Positions 1 to 9,460 of a stretch of 64,000 nt of DNA are shown one piece after another. The stretch covers positions 1-64,000 of the forward strand of contig JACKQL020000039.1 of NCBI GenBank assembly GCA_018296165.2. The letters run 5' to 3'. A model generated the notes under the pieces. The model saw only the letters and a program-made list of their open reading frames with translations. It made no database searches and had not been told where the DNA came from. The position numbers and the translations under genes are program-made. This DNA comes from Termitomyces sp. T153 (Eukaryota; Basidiomycota; Agaricomycetes; Agaricales; Lyophyllaceae). Position 1 is the stretch's first letter. The number at the start of each line of letters is the position of its first letter.

Positions 1-434
1 TCACGACCCGTTCCCCAAAACCCCGCACATCGTCCATCAAACCCCCGAACCCCCAAAAGGACCCCCAACGCTCCGCCGAACTTCCGCCCATGCCCACGCC
101 TACCTTGGCTAACTCCGACACCTCCCCGGCTAACTCCGACGGCCCCCTGGCCAACTTCGGTGCCTGCCCCGCAGCCACTGACACTTACCCTGGGCTTCCC
201 AAACCCCGAGAACCACCCCCGCTATTCCTGATCTTCGCCCACCCATCATTAACTCAACACCCTGCTTCCTCCGACCTATTCCGGAATATCACGACAACCT
301 CGGAACAACCCGCGATCCCATCAACGTATCAGCGCGGCACGATCTTCGATCACAACCGACACCCGCCCACTCCGTCAAGCCCCGCCAAGCCCCGCCGCCA
401 CAGCCGACGTACCCCGAAGTCCTCCGGTAGTCAG

Positions 435-441
435 TATATAA
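435..441 (+). promoter_or_regulatory. LTR TATA box (5' LTR)
   Basis: TATATAA inside a GC-rich LTR; the identical motif is at 5409-5415 in the 3' LTR. It is the only strong TATA in the repeat and lies on the + strand, as expected for the U3 promoter of an element whose PPT is also on +. The pyrimidine-rich stretch after it fits an R/U5 region. Confidence 0.65.
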
Positions 442-551
442 GTCATCGAGTAGCTCTTCGTACTCCAGTCTTGATATTGCTTAACGTTACCTATGGTCTG
501 ATTGCTTCCTTTTTGTGTTTCGTGTTCGTTTTCGTGTCTCTTTCTCCTTAC

Positions 552-645
552 TCTCAGTTTCCCGGTCTTATCTCAGTCTCCCGGTCTTATCTCAGTCTCC
601 CGGTCTTATCTCAGTCTCCCGGTCTTATCTCAGTCTCCCGGTCTT
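552..645 (+). repeat. 19-bp minisatellite in the 5' LTR (five copies)
   Basis: Tandem unit TCTCAGTCTCCCGGTCTTA, present about five times here. The 3' LTR has about four copies (5526-5602), two of them with CCGATC instead of CCGGTC. Slippage, or unequal template switching during reverse transcription, would change the count. Confidence 0.9.
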
Positions 646-1182
646 GTCTCGTCCCCTTTTCGTTATCGTTCTCGTTATCGTTTCGTACCTCCACTCGAAT
701 CTACTCTTGTTCCATAATGTCTCGTCCAACGCCGTCTCGGTGACGTCGTCTGACCCTTGTGCCCAATTCTTCATCAACCCTAACGACCTCACGAACTCCG
801 CGATTATAATTACGAACCCCGACACTCCTTACCAGGTCCGAACCTCACTCTTCGCTCGGTCCCGGACTCCATCAACTCCAAATGATCTCCCATCAAACCC
901 CGGCTCCGCCCCCATTGATCACACAGCCACCTACTCCCTTGCTTCCGCAAATCTCCCGTACGGCCTTCTGCCTGAACCCCGCCAAGACCGTCTCATTTCC
1001 CCACAATCCGACTTCTCCGGACCTTCCCGGATCTGTCTGGATCACATCTCCCCAATTACCCGTGCAAACCACCAGGACCCAGAATGTCTTTGAGTGTCCA
1101 GTCACCAATGCAGGGGAATCACGCCCGCCTAGTAAGGACTCGCCCAGTGCAGCTGCGCCCCCGAGGTCAGCGGACCCTGACA

Positions 1183-1196
1183 TAATATCAAGACTC
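1183..1196 (+). other. Possible primer-binding site, degenerate
   Basis: The bases right after the 5' LTR are TAATATCAAGACTC. Retroelement primer sites normally begin TGG, the complement of the tRNA CCA end; TGGTATCA-type sites are common in Ty3/gypsy elements. This copy would match that form if GG had become AA. Position fits; sequence is only suggestive. Confidence 0.35.
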
Positions 1197-3631
1197 GACC
1201 TTACCCCGTCCGTGATGCCCGCATTATCTCCGCACACACAATCAAATAACTCCGATGTCTATGGTCTACCCGCGCCGGGGAACCCTTATGATTCATACGG
1301 CCCTGCCCAATTTGCCGAGGCACATTGAGTCGTGGATCCGACACCAAACGTCCCCTCCGCTCCAGTTACTTTCATACAACGGCTCCCCCCACGGACACCT
1401 TCCCCAACTCACACCCAACTCCCAACCCCTCGCGCAAACCGTCAAATCATCTTCCACCCCACCCCTACACTCCCTGCCAACTCCGCTCTCTCGCACAAAG
1501 TCGACCCCGACATCACCCAAAGAATAACATCCTAAAGCCTGGCGACCATCCGATCGAATGAGTAACAAGGTCTCCGGCACCGCGCCAGCCCTCCGACCCA
1601 CAATAATGCCAACCTGCCATGGAACAGTCACCCACAGCGCGAGGATCGCCAGCTACAAAGAAACCACCGAGAACGCGCTTCCCCGAAGCCCGCCTGTGGA
1701 TTCACCGGCCCCCCAGCAACCCCGCAGACCGACGAACGCGACTAATCACCAACAACATCACCAAACCCTATTATCGACCCCCTCCAAGGAACTAAACCCT
1801 CCGACAACTAACCCCGAAACCATCGAAATCAAGCTCGAATCCACCACAGGACAAGAACCTCAGACCTAGGCTATGCTCCAACCCCGTGACCTGCTTCCGG
1901 ACCTCGATCGATCGGCCGTCACCTCCGCCCAACAAATGAAGGGGCCCCGACTTCCCCGACCCGACCCTGACAACCCCGGAACAGGACCAAAACATCCCCG
2001 AGCTTACACTCCGCCACCAGACTACGCCACCTCCCATGAAGGGATCCCCAGCATAGGGGCCACCCCGAACCAACTATAGGAAAAAGGACCCTATACGAAG
2101 TAATTCCCCAAGTGCTCTAAATTCGCTGACATGTTCATATAAGGGAGGGAGAAGCCCCACCATCATCCAGAAAACAACGATCGGCCATTTAAGCGACCCG
2201 ACAACCCCCAGGGGCACGCGCTCCCATATCCTCAAAAGACTTCCCCCATATGGCTCGACGACCCAAAACGACCCCGCGCCAGCCCGAAACAGTCCCACCC
2301 AGACCCCTCCGAACCCATCAACCCGGCTCCGGACCCTGGCGACACGACTCCAGGGCCTCCGCTCCGACCCCGACATCTGACCAAGAAAACTCACAGCGCC
2401 GGCTCGACAACGATGCCCTGGTAGCCCCAACTCCGCAACAGAAATCACCACCCACTCCGAACCCCGCCCCTACACCGGAATATGTCCGCCCGAACAGGGG
2501 CCACATCACCGGGGCCTCCAGACAAGCTGGCAGTGCCTCCCCCCACTATCACCCCTGCACTTGCACAATCTCCGGACCGCTCCGGAACACGAATGAAGAG
2601 TAAATCCGACCCTGCCGCATTCCCCGGGGAGCCCCACTCCAGTGCCCTCCCGCGGCCGACCTTCCCGCCGCCCCAACAACCATGAACAACCAACAAACCC
2701 CCACCAAGTGACCCTTGAGTCGACTCCGGGACCACCCACTTCTTCCCGATGAAGGAACCACCGACCCCCGAACCTCCGAACTCGAGGAAGTATCAGAAAT
2801 ACGTAAGACCCCCTTTGTCCGCCGCGGGCTTACCTTTGGTCAGGAGAGCAATATCACGTAGATGACCCGGAACCCCAAATTGGGCCCCGGACCCGAAGGA
2901 ACTGGTTGGGACTGATCACCCCGCATCCTACCCCCTCGGTCATCGACACTCCGGAGCACACCAAAGCGCCACCCGAAGCAGGCCCGCCCACAGACGCAGC
3001 ACTCCAGAACACGACCCCGACCCGGACCAACTATACTGCGAAGATGAACCCCGCCTCACCCAACCCCGCCAATAAATAAAAAAAGGCCCGCCCGCCTTCA
3101 CCACCAATACCGACGTAAGGGCTAGACCATGGGAAGACCCCCATTACCCCCCGCCCACCGCACCGCCAAGACAACCAAAGCCCCGAACCCGTTGGGCGCC
3201 GTACAAAATTCAAAGGCCACCCTCTACTACCAAAACGGCGCACGTCCCCTACACCCCCAGTCAAAAATTTCCGAGAAACGAACTCAACGACACCGCCCGA
3301 AATGCCGGGGACCCCACCGGAGAACTCCCACCAACCCCGACAGACCCCGGGAGCCCTCCTGCGATGCCCCGCCCCGTCCCGACAAACCCCGGGACTAGCC
3401 AGTGCAGACGGCACTAGCGGGCGTAACCCCCGCCTCTGGACTCACTAGGGATTCAACTCCCTCTCACACCCCTGCGTGTTTCGCTTACTTTGCCCTCCGA
3501 CAAAACTAAAAATCTCACTTCACACGCCCAGGGACCAAGAAATGACATGTTCGCGTACAAAAGATCATATATACATTAGGCGGGGAAGGCAGCAAGTCCG
3601 AGAGCGACAAGAAACGAGGCCCACGCCCATC
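1183..3631. other. Element interior without recognisable coding
   Basis: About 2.4 kb, very C-rich on the + strand. Only short frames occur on either strand, dominated by Pro/Thr/Ser (+) or Gly/Arg/Val (-) from composition; none shows a retroelement motif. An AATAAATAAAAAAA run near 3071-3084 looks like a polyadenylation signal with an A tract on +. This may be spacer between the primer site and the antisense gene, as in other large non-autonomous LTR derivatives. Confidence 0.6.
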
Positions 3632-4762
3632 TCACTCCCTCCCCGGACCTCCCGGAAGCCCAACCCCCAGGTCGACCTCCATCTGGGCCCGCACCACCGC
3701 TAGGATCTCCGCCAACCCCGGCAATGCCTCCCCCGCATCGGCCGCCACCTCCCACCACGACCCCGGGGCCACCGCATTGCGTCGCCGATGCCCCGCCAGC
3801 AACCTCTCCAACCGCGCCATTCCCTGCTGCAACTCCGGAGGCTGGACCGCGGACCCCTGCGTCAACCCGTCCTGAATCGACGCGAACGCCGCGGAGGCAC
3901 CGTCCAAGAGGACCCGATGCTCCCGCACCCAGCCTAAACTCTGAAAATGAACCGTCAATAACGAACGGAGGAACGGGAGACAACTCACGAAGAATCCCCG
4001 CGCGACCCAAGGCGGCCTCGTTGGCCAACCAATCCTCCCTCCGCCTCGCCGCCTCCAGCTCCGCCCACAACGCATCCCCCTCCGGAACTCGTCCCCGCCC
4101 CTCCGCTTCCCCCGCGGGTTGCCCCTCCACCTGCGCCAGACGCTCCCGCAGACCCCGCACCTCTAGCGCCCGCTCCGTCGCCACGCGCACCGAAGTATTC
4201 CTCTCCCGCTCCATCGCTTCCTTCTCCGTCCGCGCCACGTCACGATCCTCCCTCGCCCGGCGGAGCTCCCCCTCCCGTACTGCCAACGACGTCGTCAAGG
4301 CCTCCACCTGCTTGCGAAGGAAGACCTCCGTGATTGAAGGAATCGGCGCGGAGGGACTCGACGACCGCTCCGAGGGAACGCCAGGGACAGGGGAAAAGAG
4401 GGAAGACTCGGGAGGCCCCGCCGACAACTCGCGCCCACGCGGCCTCTTGCTGGGTCCCGCCCCCGAGGGTGGGGAAGCTCGACGCTTTCCCCGAACCACC
4501 ACCGAAGACGCCCCCTTCCCCTTTGGCACCGCGGGACGAAACTTGGTCCGCTTCGGAACCCCCAGAAAGTCCACCACTACTACTACGGACGACTCTACCG
4601 GAACCCCGTTAACCATCCCGAAAGAAAAATTCGACAACACTTACGACTCCGGTCCCTAACGCTACCCCGGCGCCGACGCTCGAACTCCTCACCCCCACTG
4701 TCATACACCACCACCTCGTCTAAATCGGCGGGAGAAACCACTGGAACGCTGGGGGAAGACAT
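3632..4762 (-). CDS. Antisense coiled-coil protein carried by the LTR element (three exons)
   Basis: Not recognised as a named family. I read it as exons 4762-4645, 4594-3989 and 3933-3632 (about 341 residues). Intron 1 (50 nt) has GTAAGT, a GGTTAACG branch-like site and TAG. Intron 2 (55 nt) has GTGAGT, TTGAC and TTTAG. Both joins restore frame (118+606+302 nt, divisible by three). The product has an acidic start, a basic Ser/Pro segment (KRPRGREL), then about 100 residues of charged heptad-like sequence rich in Arg, Glu and Leu, then a second helical stretch. If intron 2 is not removed, the frame runs instead into Gly-rich sequence to 3576, which looks less like a protein. The gene points against the element's own transcription. 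It could be a Gag-like or captured host protein; neither is shown. Confidence 0.6.
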
Positions 4763-4960
4763 GACGAAATTTGGGAAACCCCGGGGCACGCCCAAAGCTT
4801 TAAATTGAGTGAGGAGGACCCTGACGAAACGGCGGCCGCGCTTCGACTTCGCCTCCCACGCCGCTATCACTCGCTGCGGATTGATCAATATTGCTCGGCT
4901 TCGACTCCCACGCCCCGCCGATCCCCATCCTGCCCCGCGTCTCGAAGGGTCTCGACGCTG

Positions 4961-4972
4961 AAAGGGGGGTGA
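4961..4972 (+). other. Polypurine tract
   Basis: AAAGGGGGGTGA ends exactly where the 3' LTR begins. In an otherwise pyrimidine-rich strand this purine run is conspicuous and is where plus-strand DNA synthesis would be primed. It fixes the element's orientation as +. Confidence 0.8.
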
Positions 4973-6137
4973 TGTCACGACCCGTTCCCCAAAACCCCGC
5001 ACATCGTCCATCAAACCCCCGAACCCCCAAAAGGACCCCCAACGCTCCGCCGAACTTCCGCCCATGCCCACGCCTACTTCGGCTAACTCCGACACCTCCC
5101 TGGCTAACTCCGACGGCCCCCTGGCCAACTTCGGTGCCTGCCCCGCAGCCACTGACACTTACCCTGGGCTTCCCAAACCCCGAGAACCACCCCCGCTATT
5201 CCTGATCTTCGCCCACCCATCATTAACTCAACACCCTGCTTCCTCCGACCTATTCCGGAACATCACGACAACCTCGGAACAACCCGCGATCCCATCAACG
5301 TATCAGCGCGGCACGATATTCGATCACAACCGACACCCGCCCACTCCGACAAGCCCCGCCAAGCCCCGCCGCCACAGCCGATGTACCCCGAAGTCCTCCG
5401 GTAGTCAGTATATAAGTCATCGAGTAGCTCTTCGTACTCCGGTCTTGATATTGCTTAACGTTACCTATGGTCTGATTGTTTCCTTTTTGTGTTTCGTGTT
5501 TGTTCTCGTGTCTTTTTCTCCTTACTCTCAGTTTCCCGGTCTTATCTCAGTCTCCCGATCTTATCTCAGTCTCCCGATCTTATCTCAGTCTCCCGGTCTT
5601 GTCTCGTCCCCTTTTCGTTATCGTTCTCGTTATCGTTTCGTACCTCCACTCGAATCTACTCTTGTTCCATAATGTCTCGTCCAACGCCGTCTCGGTGACG
5701 TCGTCTGACCCTTGTGCCCAATTCTTCATCAACCCTAACGACCTCACAAACTCCGCGATTATAATTACGAACCCCGACACCCCTTACCAGGTCCGAACCT
5801 CACTCTTCGCTCGGTCCCAGACTCCATCAACTCCAAATGATCTCCCATCAAACCCCGGCTCCGCCCCCATTGATCACACAGCCACCTACTCCCTTGCTTC
5901 CGCAAATCTCCCGTACGGCCTTCTGCCTGAACCCCGCCAAGACCGTCTCATTTCCCCACAATCCGACTTCTCCGGACCTTCCCGGATCTGTCTGGATCAC
6001 ATCTCCCCAATTACCCGTGCAAACCACCAGGACCCAGAATGTCTTTGAGTGTCCAGTCACCAATGCAGGGGAATCACGCCCGCCTAGTAAGGACTCGCCC
6101 AGTGCAGCTGCGCCCCCGAGGTCAGCGGACCCTGACA
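4973..6137 (+). repeat. 3' LTR
   Basis: Second copy of the LTR. It starts TGTCACGACC directly after the polypurine tract and ends CCTGACA. Directly beyond it the sequence is an RNase H coding fragment of a different, older element in the opposite orientation, which fixes the insertion edge. The bases after it, CACAC, are the expected target-site duplication if that is 5 bp; the partner copy lies outside the window. Confidence 0.92.
5526..5602 (+). repeat. 19-bp minisatellite in the 3' LTR (four copies)
   Basis: Same unit as in the 5' LTR with one repeat fewer. Two middle copies share a G-to-A change, so the arrays have diverged internally since insertion, or one copy was duplicated after the change. 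Confidence 0.88.
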
Positions 6138-6450
6138 CACACCATGGACAGCAACTCCTTATTGTGCACATTATAGTTGCATTCTGCCAGTGCCATTGCC
6201 CTAGAGAAGAGCACCACAGGCTTCCACTCCCCATTCTGGGCCTTCTGAGACAGTACTACCCCAACCATGAAATTAGACATGTCAGTTTCCACATAGAATG
6301 GGGCCTCTATATTTGGCATCTGGAGAACTGGCACTTGGGTAAACACTGCCTTCAGCCTTTCAAATGCTCCCTGTTCTGCCTCCCCCCACTGCCACTCTAT
6401 GCCCTTTCCCTTCAACTGCTCCAACAGCCTTGTGATCCTGGTCATGGGCC
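6138..6450 (-). pseudogene. RNase H domain fragment of the gypsy relic
   Basis: The minus-strand frame reads RPMTRITRLLEQLKGKGIEW, then the family pattern AFERLKAVF..PVLQMP, FYVETDMSNF, VVLSQ, W.PVVLFSRAM and NYNVHNKELLSMV, all hallmarks of the Ty3/gypsy RT-linked RNase H (ETDAS, SQ, NY.IHDKELLA). It stops at the LTR junction. Its N-terminal edge at about 6450 is where the strand of the polyprotein flips. Confidence 0.85.
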
Positions 6451-7433
6451 TGCAGCTGGTGCTAGTGGATGGCTGTGGGGCAGTGGAGCATAGCATGTTG
6501 CAGGTCTTAGCAGAGAAGGTGGCTTGTGAGTCAGCAAATGGAGTGCAGTCAGTGGAGGAGATGGTCCCTGTACAATTCCATGAGTTTCTTGATGTTTTTG
6601 ACAAGAAGCAGTCTGAGTGTCTGCTAGCACACAGGAAACACAACCTTGGCATTGACCTGATCAATGGTGTGGAGGTACCACCACCAGGCAAGTTGTACCA
6701 GCTGGTGCCAGCAGAACTACATGCACTGAGTTCATTGATGACAACTTGGCAAAGGGCTATATCCAACAGTCTAATGCCCCATGTAGTGCCCCAGTGTTCT
6801 TTGTGAAGAAGAAGGATGGCTCATTGAGGTTGGTGGTAGACTTTTGAGCACTCAATGCAGTCACAAAGCTGGATGCTCACCCAATTCCATTGACAAATAA
6901 GCTCCTGGACAGGCTTAAGGTGGCACAGGTCTTCATGATGTTGGACATGAGTTGGGGGTATTACAATGTGCAGGTGCAGGAGGGGAATGAGTGGAAGACA
7001 TTGTTTAGGATGTGGTATGGACAGTTCAAATTCCTTGTGATGCAGTTCAGCCTACACAATGCACCTGTGGCATTCCAATGCATGGTGAACAAGCTTTTTC
7101 ATGACCTGGTCAACATGTATGTGGTGCTGTATTTGGATGATATAATTATTTTTCCAGAAGATCCAGCACAGCACAATGACCATGTTTGTGAGGTGTTGCA
7201 GCAACTTTGCAAGGCTGCCCTGTTTCTCAAACTTGAGAAATGCTGTTTCTGGATGACAGAGGTGGACTACCTGGGTCTGAAGATATCACTGGGCTGCATA
7301 GCAATGGATTCAGTTAAAGTAAGTGGAGTCATAGAGTGGCTAATTCCATGCAACCTGCACTACATTAACCAGTTCCTTGGTTTTGCAATTTCTATTGTTG
7401 GTTTGTGGAGGATTATGCACCATGCACCAACTC
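6450..7433 (+). pseudogene. Reverse transcriptase domain of the gypsy relic (inverted)
   Basis: The + strand encodes the RT lead-in (FHEFLDVFDK), [20 protein letters not shown], an in-frame TGA at 6845-6847 where the family has Arg, ALNAVT, LDMSWGYYNVQ, NAPVAFQ and the catalytic YLDDIIIF at 7130-7141. It ends in INQFLGFA, with a one-base shift after which the next frame reads NFYCWFVEDYA (family NFYRRF). The TGA and several odd residues (W in MWYG, C in HVCEV, S in QFSL, CW in NFYCWF) are each one CpG transition from the expected codon. Inactive. Confidence 0.88.
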
Positions 7434-7799
7434 CATATCCCACCTCTGCTCCAAAATGCACCACCCCCCTCATCCCCCACCTCACCCTTTGCATGCCTGA
7501 TTGCCTCATTGATGCATGCTCTCACCACTCTCACCACCTTACCATGCTGCTTGCACCAAAATTGTGTGACTCTTGTGTGTGCCCTCTTTAGTCCATGGAA
7601 CCTCTCTGCTGAGAGGGCCTGTAGTGGGCACAATCCTGCTGGTGCATTGCATGTTGCCTTCCAACCAAAGGCATGCACAGTGCAGCAGTGGCCTGCCCTC
7701 AAATCAGGGCCAACAACTTCAACCATTCCTTCTCAACCTCCCTGTCCACCATCTCCCTTGCTGTCCCAGAGCCCAGCTGCCCCTACCCATCTGTTTCCT

Positions 7800-8250
7800 G
7801 CACCACCACACTGCCCACTTGGCATGACTCCCAGCAGAAGGTGGATGAGAAGTCAACTGTGGACCTCTCCCAGTCAATAACAGGGTTATGCCATCACAGC
7901 CAGCTGACACCTAAAATCATGTTGTCATCTCCAATGTCAGCCAGATCAAACACAAGCACCTCTGTATGGTGACTCACCACCACCTCCTCTGTGATGAGCC
8001 CTAACTTCACCTCAGAGTTGTCAATTGTCTGCAAGCACATGGGCCATCATTTGTAGACTGTAGGTATGGCTTGTTCCTTCACAAGTGGGTTGACAAAACA
8101 GCAACTTGCTCTAGAATCCACCATCACATGCATGTCCACAAGATGGAGCATCAATTTTGCATCCACAGCATCACCAGTAGCTCTAAGGCCAAATGGGTTG
8201 AGCATGGAGACCTCATGTGGATCACCACCCCCTGCCATGCATGGCACCTA
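7800..8250 (-). pseudogene. Retropepsin-like protease of the gypsy relic
   Basis: The minus strand reads MVDSRASCCFVNPLVKE, a retropepsin active-site segment where Asp-Ser-Gly is now Asp-Ser-Arg, then later ILGVSWL, a TGA at 7894-7896, and WHNPVIDW, matching the family's LG..WL..HNP.IDW. The stop fits CGA to TGA. The Gly-to-Arg change (codon AGA after TCT) is not a simple CpG transition. The protease is dead. The segment between it and the inversion edge (7434-7800) has no clear motif. Confidence 0.75.
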
Positions 8251-8424
8251 CTCCCCTTCACCTTCACACTCACTTCATCAGGTCCATGCAAAACAGTCCT
8301 ATTATCTGTAGTGAGTACATGGTTGGTCATGCCCACTGTGATGACATGGGGCAACCCTACACAAAACCTGGCTTGGGCTCTGCCTCCTTCTTCCCCTCCA
8401 CTGCCTCTCTAACTGCTGCCCTGA

Positions 8425-9420
8425 TTAACTCCATTCATGCTGGGCATTCCACCACAAAGTGCCCCATCTTCTCACACTTAAGCACTTCCATGCTGGAGCT
8501 CCTCTAGCCTGGTTGACATCCATAGTATTTGGGTCTGCAGGTGCAGGCAGTGGTGCCAAGCATGCCACAACTGTGGCTGTAGGAACACATACTGAGTTGG
8601 GTGCTGGTTTCACAATGGTGTGCCAGCCCCCTTTCTTCTTTGTGGCAATGTTGGCCAACTTACTCTCCCTACACAGCAGAATGTCCTTTGCCTCCTCTGC
8701 TGTCTTGTAGTTGGTGTTAATGAGTGCCTCCATTGCAGCCAGGCTCAAGCCATTCCAGAACTGATTTTTCATGTACTCGCTGTCCATGTCTGCTTGCCCC
8801 AACTTGCCCTTAAGCTTGAAGAATGCTGTGCAGTAGTCTGTGATTGTCTTCAAACCCTGTTGCAGCTGTCCAATATGTGTCAGTGCATGCAGAACATGGC
8901 CTTGAAGTTGGCCAACCAGGCCTCCCACTTAAAATGACAAGGGTTTGAATTGGGGTCGGCATCTCCAGTAGTGATGATGCATGACCAGTCCTGGGCCAAG
9001 CCTGTCAGGTACAACTGCACCCACAGGATCTTCTGACACTTGTCTCAGAACACCTTGAACTCGGCTGCCACCTCGACTTGGCACATAAACTTATCCATGA
9101 GTGTCTTTGATTTCCTGTCATAGATCTCCAGTGGGTTTATCCTGTGCCTTTGGCATGACTCCCACAGCTCCTGCACTACACACTCTAGTTGGGCCAGGTG
9201 GTTGGATGCCACATCCATGCCCTCTCTCAGGCCATCCAGGCTCAACTTGAACCCCTCTATGTGGCACTGCAAGTCATCCAGGCCAGACTGGAACTGGGTC
9301 GCAAGCTCTGCCCTGATCACCTCGAATACCATGTCCGCCACACGCTTCTCCGACTCAAATGTCCCCGGGGTGTCCTGCGTCTCTGGCGTCAACATGAAAA
9401 AAAATTTTAAGGTAGTCTTG
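8425..9420 (-). pseudogene. Gag region of the gypsy relic
   Basis: From right to left on the minus strand: a helical N-terminal frame with TPETQDTPGTFESEKRVADM, then INPLEIYDRKSKTLMDKF, a break, AQDW and the retrotransposon-gag core (GLKTITDYCTAFFKLKGKLG, MKNQFWNGL), then a Lys-rich linker and a zinc knuckle near 8440-8495. The knuckle CX2CX4HX4C is visible only by changing frame: one base is missing between its first and second Cys. CpG sites reappear from 8778 rightward, so decay is uneven along the gag gene. Confidence 0.8.
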
Positions 9421-9460
9421 TTCAAGTGTAAGGCTGTTGTCGAAGTTCGCAATGCGGCAC

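Larger units (their letters stand above)
1..1182 (+). repeat. 5' LTR (missing its first two bases)
   Basis: Direct repeat of the LTR near 5 kb. By eye about 17 substitutions separate the copies, nearly all transitions, plus one 19-bp minisatellite unit that is extra here; this explains the whole length difference (1184 against 1165). The right end is GACA, followed by the possible primer-binding site. Low divergence suggests a fairly recent insertion. Open frames that cross it are rich in Ser, Pro and Leu and come from composition and the minisatellite, not from a recognisable gene. Confidence 0.92.
1..6137 (+). mobile_element. Non-autonomous LTR retrotransposon (LARD-like), nested in an older element
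   Basis: Two direct repeats of about 1.17 kb bracket a 3.8 kb interior. Aligned to the 3' copy, the first base of the window is base 3 of the 5' LTR, so only two bases are missing. The 3' copy begins TGTC and ends GACA, the usual TG...CA form, and is preceded by a purine run. The interior has no protease, reverse transcriptase, RNase H or integrase motif in any frame, so it must move with enzymes supplied in trans. PPT, TATA and LTR order all say the element is transcribed on the + strand, yet its best ORF is on the minus strand. C greatly exceeds G on the + strand and CpG is common, unlike the relic it interrupts. Family assignment beyond LTR element is inference. Confidence 0.9.
6138..9460 (-). 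mobile_element. Degenerate Ty3/gypsy relic, minus strand, with inverted RT segment
   Basis: Pieces of one gypsy polyprotein are laid out right to left: gag N-terminus, zinc knuckle, retropepsin, then reverse transcriptase, then RNase H. All lie on the minus strand except the RT block (about 6450-7433), which is on +. The left end is cut by the younger LTR element after the RNase H motif NKELLSMV; integrase is missing from the window. Frames carry frameshifts and stops. From 6138 to 8777 there is not one CpG, whereas CpG is frequent in both flanks. No LTR of this element was identified; its 5' LTR should lie right of about 9.45 kb. Confidence 0.88.

Noticed and set aside
90..743. 217-codon + frame in the 5' LTR (and its copy in the 3' LTR)
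   Set aside because: Composition is Pro/Ser/Thr from C-rich DNA and the end is the 19-bp repeat translated; frames differ between the two LTRs because of the one-unit change. No domain.
3071..3084. AATAAATAAAAAAA as the poly(A) end of an inserted retrogene
   Set aside because: No coding or target-site repeat on either side; may be just the element's own 3' signal or chance. Kept only as a note on the interior.
3724..4659. 311-codon + frame in the element interior
   Set aside because: It is the complement of the antisense coiled-coil gene; Arg/Pro/Ser-rich, no splice logic, no domain. The minus strand has the better protein and the introns.
8170..8190. Protease Asp-Ser-Gly to Asp-Ser-Arg as another CpG transition
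   Set aside because: The codons are TCT AGA; one CpG change from TCC GGA would give TCT GGA or TCC AGA, not both. It needs two events, so I did not count it.
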